Source of the DNA: an uncultured Alphaproteobacteria bacterium
GTDB lineage: Bacteria > Pseudomonadota > Alphaproteobacteria > Puniceispirillales > Puniceispirillaceae
Direction of reading: 5' to 3'
Assembly (NCBI GenBank): GCA_913031555.1
Contig: CAJWDO010000109.1
Location: 1 to 6,142 of the forward strand
DNA length: 6,142 nucleotides
Under the pieces are notes generated by a model. The model ran no database searches and had not been told where the DNA came from. It was given only the letters and a program-made list of their open reading frames with translations. This document shows, in pieces, positions 1 to 4,100 of this stretch (position 1 is its first letter; the number at the start of each line of letters is the position of its first letter). Made by a program: the position numbers and the translations under genes.

Positions 1-84
1 CCGCCATTCAATAAATACCGAATTGAATCACATCTGATAATCGAATTGCCCATTGTTCCGCTAACTGTTTCATTCTGGGGCATA

Positions 85-110
85 TCGGTTGGTGCTTCAT
101 TACCAACCGA
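85..110. repeat. Inverted repeat, 9-bp arms, 8-nt loop
   Basis: TCGGTTGGT at 85-93 is the exact reverse complement of ACCAACCGA at 102-110, with GCTTCATT between them. As RNA this would form a 9-bp stem, possibly extended by a G-U pair. No T tract follows closely on either strand, so it does not look like an ordinary intrinsic terminator. It could be a protein binding site or the 3' end structure of a gene to the left. Confidence 0.5.
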
Positions 111-150
111 CTGCTCGGCGGTGCCGGGCTGTATCTGTTGTTTGAAACCT

Positions 151-180
151 TGCCGATATTTACTGCAGTTAATATCGGCA
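151..180. repeat. 30-bp near-perfect palindrome, candidate operator
   Basis: The outer arms TGCCGATATT (151-160) and AATATCGGCA (171-180) are exact reverse complements. The core ACTGCAGT (162-169) is itself a palindrome; only the T/T pair at 161 and 170 breaks the symmetry, giving 28 of 30 symmetric positions. It sits about 50 bp upstream of the -35 element of the possible promoter at 231-261. Such long, centred symmetry fits a binding site for a dimeric or tetrameric regulator. A stem-loop in RNA is equally possible, but there is no adjacent T tract on either strand. The regulator, if any, is not encoded in the window. Confidence 0.6.
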
Positions 181-224
181 TCCCCTCAGGTGCGGGCATG
201 TTGATATTATGCCGACAGCTGCGG

Positions 225-242
225 TTGCAGTTGCAGTTGCAT
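225..242 (+). repeat. Three tandem TTGCAG-type hexamers
   Basis: TTGCAG at 225-230 and 231-236 is followed by the near-copy TTGCAT at 237-242. Each unit resembles a -35 promoter hexamer (TTGACA), so the array offers several phasings to the -10-like TACAAT at 256-261. It may equally be a simple-sequence repeat with no function. Confidence 0.45.
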
Positions 243-261
243 TCGTTTTGTTTGCTACAAT
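231..261 (+). promoter_or_regulatory. Possible promoter of the transporter operon
   Basis: TACAAT at 256-261 matches the -10 consensus in five of six positions. The upstream TTGCAG at 231-236 gives a 19-nt spacer, longer than the ideal 17; the neighbouring hexamers give 25 or 13 nt and are less suitable. Transcription would begin near 268 and leave a leader of about 140 nt before the ATPase gene. The assignment rests only on consensus matching with a suboptimal spacer. Confidence 0.3.
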
Positions 262-302
262 ATCTCCCAGCAGGACTTGATGACAAAATCCCTTGCGTGC
301 AA

Positions 303-354
303 CACCCCGGTTATACTCATCGCCCGGGGGTGCAGTAGCTTCGGTTTGTTTTTT
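303..354 (+). terminator. Weak terminator- or attenuator-like hairpin and T tract
   Basis: CACCCC at 303-308 pairs with GGGGTG at 327-332, and after a bulged G the pairs G309-C325 and G310-C324 can form, closing a 13-nt loop. A T-rich run (TTTGTTTTTT, 345-354) follows, but 12 nt after the stem rather than immediately, so this is not a textbook intrinsic terminator. If the promoter at 231-261 is used, the structure lies in the leader of the transporter mRNA and could attenuate or pause transcription. Confidence 0.25.
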
Positions 355-401
355 GTCGTCCACAATCGAATGATCCCCGTCAGATGAACGCCGGGCATAA
401 A

Positions 402-406
402 GAGAG
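402..406 (+). promoter_or_regulatory. Ribosome binding site of the ABC ATPase gene
   Basis: GAGAG, within AAAGAGAG at 399-406, lies 4 nt before the ATG at 411. It supports that start over the in-frame ATG at 384, which has no purine-rich element in front and would add nine residues foreign to the family. Confidence 0.55.
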
Positions 407-410
407 TTCA

Positions 411-1331
411 ATGGCGCCTATTCTTTCCATACGTAATCTTCGGAAGTCCTATGACGACGGCGCGGCGGCGCTGAAGGGCATAACACTGGACATTGAGGAA
501 GGCGAGGTCATTGCCCTTCTCGGCCCGAACGGTGCTGGCAAGACAACCCTGATTTCAATCATTTGCGGGTTGGTCCACCCAACCAGCGGCAGCGTCACGG
601 TGAACGGTTTCGATATCGTCGAGGACTACCGCAAGACGCGCTCGCTGATAGGTCTTGTGCCGCAGGAAATCATGCTGGAGGGTTTCCAGAAGGTGAAGGA
701 TGCGCTGCATCTTTCTCGCGGCCTGTTCAACAAACCCCGCAACCAGACCCTTGTTGATAATCTGTTGAAGAAGCTGTCACTCTGGGACAAGCGTGATGCC
801 CGGAACATGACCCTTTCCGGAGGCATGCGGCGACGGGTCATGATTGGCAAGGCACTGAGCCATCAGCCCCGGATTCTGTTTCTTGATGAGCCAACGGCCG
901 GCGTTGATGTCGAGCTTCGCAAGGAGATGTGGGACATTGTCAGCGAGCTCAAGGAAGATGGCGTCACCATTATCCTGACAACGCATTATATCGAGGAGGC
1001 CGAGGCCATTGCCGATAGGGTCGGCGTGATCAACGGGGGAGAGCTGTTGATTGTCGAGGACAAGGACACGTTGATGCGAAAGATGGGCTCAAAGACATTG
1101 CGCATCGATCTTCAGGACCCTGTTGAAACCATCCCGGCGGCATTGTCGGATTATGACCTGACACTGGAAGAAGGCGGTGAGACGTTGTTCTACACCTATG
1201 ACTCCGGCGAAAAACGGACCGGCATCACCCGCCTCCTCGCCGCTGTCAATACAAGCGGGTTGCGCATTCGCGATGTCCAGACATCGCAAAGTTCGCTGGA
1301 AGATATTTTCGTCAATCTGGTGCGGGACTGA
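411..1331 (+). CDS. ABC transporter ATP-binding protein, YadG-like
   Basis: This 306-residue protein is the nucleotide-binding subunit of an ABC-2 type transporter; it hydrolyses ATP at the inner face of the membrane to drive the permease encoded next to it. All ATPase motifs are intact: Walker A GPNGAGKTT (residues 38-46), Q-loop Q85, signature LSGGM (135-139), Walker B ILFLDEP (155-161) with E160, the AGVD D-loop and the H-loop His192. After about residue 225 comes a C-terminal extension of some 80 residues ending in LEDIFVNLVRD, as in NodI and drug-exporter ATPases. From memory the whole protein resembles E. coli YadG (LVPQE, KRRLMI-like segment, AGVD, TTHYLEEAE) and has nearly the same length. 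The start at 411 is preferred over 384 because of the purine-rich GAGAG and the family N-terminus. Its stop lies 4 bp before the permease gene, so the two form an operon. The substrate is unknown. Confidence 0.95.
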   Translation: MAPILSIRNLRKSYDDGAAALKGITLDIEEGEVIALLGPNGAGKTTLISIICGLVHPTSGSVTVNGFDIVEDYRKTRSLIGLVPQEIMLEGFQKVKDALHLSRGLFNKPRNQTLVDNLLKKLSLWDKRDARNMTLSGGMRRRVMIGKALSHQPRILFLDEPTAGVDVELRKEMWDIVSELKEDGVTIILTTHYIEEAEAIADRVGVINGGELLIVEDKDTLMRKMGSKTLRIDLQDPVETIPAALSDYDLTLEEGGETLFYTYDSGEKRTGITRLLAAVNTSGLRIRDVQTSQSSLEDIFVNLVRD

Positions 1332-1335
1332 GCCG

Positions 1336-2097
1336 ATGAATTTTCACGCCATGAAAGCCATCTATGTCTTCGAAATGGCCAGGACATTCCGCACCATCGT
1401 GCAGAGCATTGTCTCGCCGGTCATTTCGACCTGTCTGTATTTCGTTGTTTTCGGCACCGCCATCGGATCACGAATGGAACAGGTTGACGGGGTGGAATAC
1501 GGATCCTTCATCGTGCCGGGCCTGATCATGCTGTCTGTCCTGATGCAAAGCCTGACCAATGCGTCATTTGGAATTTATTTTCCGAAATTCATGGGCACCA
1601 TCTATGAGCTGATGTCGGCACCGGTATCGCCGTTGGAAGCTGTGGTCGGTTATGTCGGCGCCGCCGCCACAAAATCGCTGATGATCGGACTGATCATTCT
1701 TGCCACGGCGCATCTGTTCGTTCCAATCCAGATAATGCACCCGGTCTGGATGCTGTCCTTTCTGGTCCTGACCTGCGTGTCCTTTGCGATGTTTGGCTTT
1801 ATCATCGGCATCTGGGCAAAGAATTTTGAACAACTCAACCTGATCCCGATGCTGATCATCACACCGCTTGTGTTTCTTGGCGGCAGTTTCTATTCCATCG
1901 ATATGCTGCCGCCGATCTGGCAGAAGATTTCGCTGTTCAACCCGGTTGTCTATCTTGTGTCGGGATTCCGCTGGTCCTTTTTTGGAACAGCCGATGTGGC
2001 TGTCGCCATAAGCCTGGCGGCCGTGTGCGGTTTCATGTTTCTTTGTTTTGCCGTGATCTGGTGGATTTTCCAGACCGGGTATCGTCTGAAGACCTAG
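1336..2097 (+). CDS. ABC-2 type transporter permease, YadH-like
   Basis: This 253-residue integral membrane protein forms the channel of the exporter powered by the preceding ATPase, presumably as a dimer in the inner membrane. About six hydrophobic segments can be picked out, near residues 23-42, 57-77, 103-129, 138-160, 168-186 and 221-246. Family hallmarks are FIVPGLIMLSV (58-68), the cytoplasmic coupling region YELMSAPVSPLE (90-101), the TPLVFLGGSFYS stretch (176-187) and NPVVYLVSGFRW (202-213). These match, from memory, the layout of E. coli YadH and NodJ-type permeases, and the length is normal. The start at 1336 lies 4 bp after the ATPase stop, with GGGA at 1324-1327 as a modest ribosome binding site; the in-frame ATG at 1351 is a possible alternative. 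The stop codon overlaps that of the convergent flavoprotein gene. Drug, polysaccharide and lipid-like substrates are all possible, and nothing here decides among them. Confidence 0.93.
   Translation: MNFHAMKAIYVFEMARTFRTIVQSIVSPVISTCLYFVVFGTAIGSRMEQVDGVEYGSFIVPGLIMLSVLMQSLTNASFGIYFPKFMGTIYELMSAPVSPLEAVVGYVGAAATKSLMIGLIILATAHLFVPIQIMHPVWMLSFLVLTCVSFAMFGFIIGIWAKNFEQLNLIPMLIITPLVFLGGSFYSIDMLPPIWQKISLFNPVVYLVSGFRWSFFGTADVAVAISLAAVCGFMFLCFAVIWWIFQTGYRLKT
2094..2097. other. Convergent stop codons sharing CTAG
   Basis: The permease ends with TAG at 2095-2097 on the plus strand, and the flavoprotein ends with TAG at 2094-2096 read on the minus strand, so the palindrome CTAG serves both genes. There is no intergenic space for a terminator. 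Either each transcript runs into the opposing gene or termination signals lie within the coding sequences; I found no clear hairpin with a T tract nearby. Confidence 0.9.
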
Positions 2098-3479
2098 CCT
2101 GCCGCGCCGCCTGCCAGATGCCCAAGCGCCAACGCGGTGAGAAGGCCGTTGCCAGACAGATATCCTGACACATCCGGCCCGGACACGCCGCAGGCAGCGC
2201 CGCCGCAGGCAAAGATCGTCTCGAACACGCCGCCATCCGCACGCCGCACGCGGGCCTTGCTGTCGACCAGCAACCCGCCCTGGGTGTGGAACAGCGCACC
2301 TGTAACACGCACCGCGCAATAGGGCGGCGCCAACATTGTGTCAGCATTGAAACGCCGGCCATGAATATCCGCCTCTCCAGATGCGGCCAACGTCGTACAG
2401 TCCTGCAAAGACGCCGTTAAGGCAGTGGCGTCAACACCGATTTTGGCGGCCAGTTCATCTGCGGAATCTGCGGTGATGACGGCACCGCTGTCCTCGGCAT
2501 TGCGAAAATCCTCGAACCTCCGCCCAAGATCACGAAGCCGCGAGTCGAAAATATTGAAGGCTGTCTTTTCAGGCTGCGCAAGCACCGCCACCGCCTGCTC
2601 GGAATAGCCCTGATGCTCATTCGAAAAGCGCTTGCCGTCCAGATTGATCTGAATACCGCCTTCCATCATCAGCGCCCAGGTCACCAGAATGCCATGCGGA
2701 TGCGCCACCGACCCGTGGCCCTGATATCCAGACAGATGTGCCGGCACCGCGCCAAGCTGTTCGCCCCATAATATGGCCTCGCCCTGATTGCCCGGATGGC
2801 CGAAATACAGCGCGTCTTTCATTTCCGGGATATAGCGCGCCACCAGCCCCGGATTGCCGCCATACCCGTTACAGGCAAGGATCACACGCCGCGCGGCAAT
2901 GGCCTCGCTTGCGCCATCGGGACGCTGGCATGTGGCGCCAAGGAATTCACCGCCGGCCGTAACCACCAGATCGATCACCTGCGCACCGGTCACGATCATG
3001 GCCTCGGTCGCCATGACCGCCTGCTCAAGCCGTGTCACAAGCCCCTGCCCCGTGACTTCAGGGACTGCATGCATCCGGTGGTGGCTGTGTCCGGGATACA
3101 GAAAATCATCAAGGACATGGAAGGGAATGTCGTGACGGTCGGCAAGCCAGTTCAGTGTCTGCGGGATCTGATCGGTGATGGCACGAACATGTTCCGGGTC
3201 GGCGCTGTTCTTGTTCTTGGCCATGATGTCAGTGAAAAACACATCACGGCTGTCCTCGATGGATTGCGCGCCCTGTGCTTTTGTCTCGGCAGCGGGAATG
3301 AGGCCCGATGACAGTGCCGTCGAGCCTGCCAGCTTTGCATCACGTTCGGCGAGCAGGACATTGTCACCAGCCTCAATCGCCGCCAGCGCCGCCGTCAGAC
3401 CGGCCGCGCCACCACCGATGATCAGGCAATCAACCTCGATTTCGGCATCAAATCCATCACTGACAATCACATTTGGCAT
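2094..3479 (-). CDS. FAD-dependent oxidoreductase, fumarate reductase/ketosteroid dehydrogenase type
   Basis: This 461-residue flavoprotein belongs to the FAD_binding_2 family (fumarate reductase flavoprotein, 3-ketosteroid dehydrogenase, tricarballylate dehydrogenase), whose members add or remove hydrogen across a carbon-carbon bond next to a carbonyl or carboxylate. Visible motifs are the dinucleotide-binding GGGAAG (22-27), the ribose-binding Glu45 ending the second strand, GSTALSSG (52-59), ILACNGYGGN (200-209), GKRFSNE (282-288), FHTQGGLLVD (397-406) and the C-terminal flavin site GYLSGNGLL (439-447). Candidate active-site residues lie in HSHHRMH (131-137), the HPH at 260-262 and H398. 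No signal peptide, haem motif or iron-sulfur motif is seen, so it appears to be a soluble cytoplasmic single-subunit enzyme. It is the last gene of the minus-strand cassette, 6 bp after the isochorismatase-fold gene, with GGGAG (3490-3494) as its ribosome binding site. Its substrate is presumably an intermediate of that pathway but cannot be named. Confidence 0.9.
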   Translation of the reverse strand: MPNVIVSDGFDAEIEVDCLIIGGGAAGLTAALAAIEAGDNVLLAERDAKLAGSTALSSGLIPAAETKAQGAQSIEDSRDVFFTDIMAKNKNSADPEHVRAITDQIPQTLNWLADRHDIPFHVLDDFLYPGHSHHRMHAVPEVTGQGLVTRLEQAVMATEAMIVTGAQVIDLVVTAGGEFLGATCQRPDGASEAIAARRVILACNGYGGNPGLVARYIPEMKDALYFGHPGNQGEAILWGEQLGAVPAHLSGYQGHGSVAHPHGILVTWALMMEGGIQINLDGKRFSNEHQGYSEQAVAVLAQPEKTAFNIFDSRLRDLGRRFEDFRNAEDSGAVITADSADELAAKIGVDATALTASLQDCTTLAASGEADIHGRRFNADTMLAPPYCAVRVTGALFHTQGGLLVDSKARVRRADGGVFETIFACGGAACGVSGPDVSGYLSGNGLLTALALGHLAGGAAG

Positions 3480-3485
3480 GGCGTG

Positions 3486-4100
3486 CTAACTCCCTACAAA
3501 CAGCGCCTGCGCTTCGGCAACGCTCATGCTCCTGCCAACAGATGACAGCGCCTTGATCGCTGTTTCATGCGTCTCGACAGAAAAGGCCGCGCAGCCATCA
3601 TGCAGCGTGATGGTATCGAAATCCCGAACATGCGCGTCACGCACCGTCGACGCCACGCCGCCATTGGTAACGATGCCGCAAACCATCAATGTCCGGATGC
3701 CGGCACGGCTCAGAACAAACTCCATTCTCGTCTGATAAAATGCTGAATACGCTACTTTTTCGACTGTCATGTCAGCTGGCTGAAGCTCGTCCACCAGCGA
3801 ATGGCCCCAGCCGCCGGGTGTAAAGTCACCATGTGTCAGGAACGGGCGAAGTTTTTTCAGATGCGGCGAGATAAAGGGCGCGCCATCCCGTCCGGGAACA
3901 AGCGTGAATTGCGTTGAAACAACCCATCCCCCTGCCTGCCGCACCGTCTCCAGAAGCGGCGCGATCCGGCCTGGCAGCGCGGCGATCTCGGAACTGCCGG
4001 TTCCGGACCGGCCGTAGGCACCTTCGGGGTGCAGGAAATCATTTTGCAGATCAACAATCAGAACGGCTGTCGAGGCCGGATCGAACTGGCTGTCAGTCAT
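3486..4100 (-). CDS. Isochorismatase-fold hydrolase lacking the usual nucleophilic cysteine
   Basis: This 204-residue protein has the isochorismatase/cysteine hydrolase fold at normal family length. Asp17 in LIVDLQNDF and Lys115 in VEKVAYSAF are the conserved acid and lysine. The third catalytic position is altered: where amidases of the family (N-carbamoylsarcosine amidase, nicotinamidase, RutB) have Cys in a TNxCV-type motif, this protein reads TNGGV (145-149), so Gly148 replaces the nucleophile. Both glycine codons read clearly as GGC. True isochorismatases (EntB, PhzD) also have glycine at this place, but this protein lacks their aryl carrier domain or phenazine context. Cys141 and Cys170 are present at other positions. 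The ATG at 4100 is chosen because a strong purine-rich site precedes it and the family sequence begins there; the longer frame to 4235 only reads through the hyuA-like gene in another frame. It overlaps that gene by 8 bp. The substrate is unknown; hydrolysis of a non-amide bond or a non-catalytic role is possible. Confidence 0.9.
   Translation of the reverse strand: MTDSQFDPASTAVLIVDLQNDFLHPEGAYGRSGTGSSEIAALPGRIAPLLETVRQAGGWVVSTQFTLVPGRDGAPFISPHLKKLRPFLTHGDFTPGGWGHSLVDELQPADMTVEKVAYSAFYQTRMEFVLSRAGIRTLMVCGIVTNGGVASTVRDAHVRDFDTITLHDGCAAFSVETHETAIKALSSVGRSMSVAEAQALFVGS
3490..3494 (-). promoter_or_regulatory. Ribosome binding site of the flavoprotein gene
   Basis: Read on the minus strand, GGGAG lies 10 nt before the ATG at 3479 and largely inside the last codons of the upstream hydrolase gene, which points to coupled translation. 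It supports the chosen start. Confidence 0.45.

Larger units (their letters stand above)
1..410. other. Non-coding upstream region with several dyad symmetries
   Basis: No open frame here has a recognisable protein family, a good ribosome binding site or sensible composition; the short frames that exist run straight through inverted repeats. The stretch is visibly more A+T-rich than the genes. It contains inverted repeats at 6-28 (7-bp arms ATTCAAT/ATTGAAT), 85-110, 151-180 and 303-332, a tandem TTGCAG run at 225-242, and a T-rich tract at 345-354. The heptamer ATATCGG occurs at 82-88 and 172-178, and in reverse orientation (CCGATAT) at 153-159. It most likely serves as the regulatory and leader region of the transporter operon starting at 411. 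What lies to the left of position 1, and whether this region also controls a divergent gene there, cannot be seen. Confidence 0.6.

Noticed and set aside
6..28. Inverted repeat ATTCAAT/ATTGAAT with a 9-nt spacer
   Set aside because: The 7-bp A+T-rich arms are weak and common by chance; it is noted in the upstream region entry but not claimed as a site.
8..411. Short open frames on both strands of the upstream region (66, 80 and 92 codons)
   Set aside because: They run through inverted repeats and the TTGCAG tandem, giving odd Cys-Asn or Leu-Gln runs; they have no family resemblance and no convincing ribosome binding sites.
1564..2319. 251-codon minus-strand open frame across the permease and the flavoprotein end
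   Set aside because: It is antisense to a clear membrane protein gene, very rich in Arg, Gln, His and Asp as expected of a shadow frame, and matches no family I know.
2796..3311. 171-codon plus-strand open frame inside the flavoprotein gene
   Set aside because: It lies opposite well-conserved flavoprotein coding sequence and shows no motif of its own.
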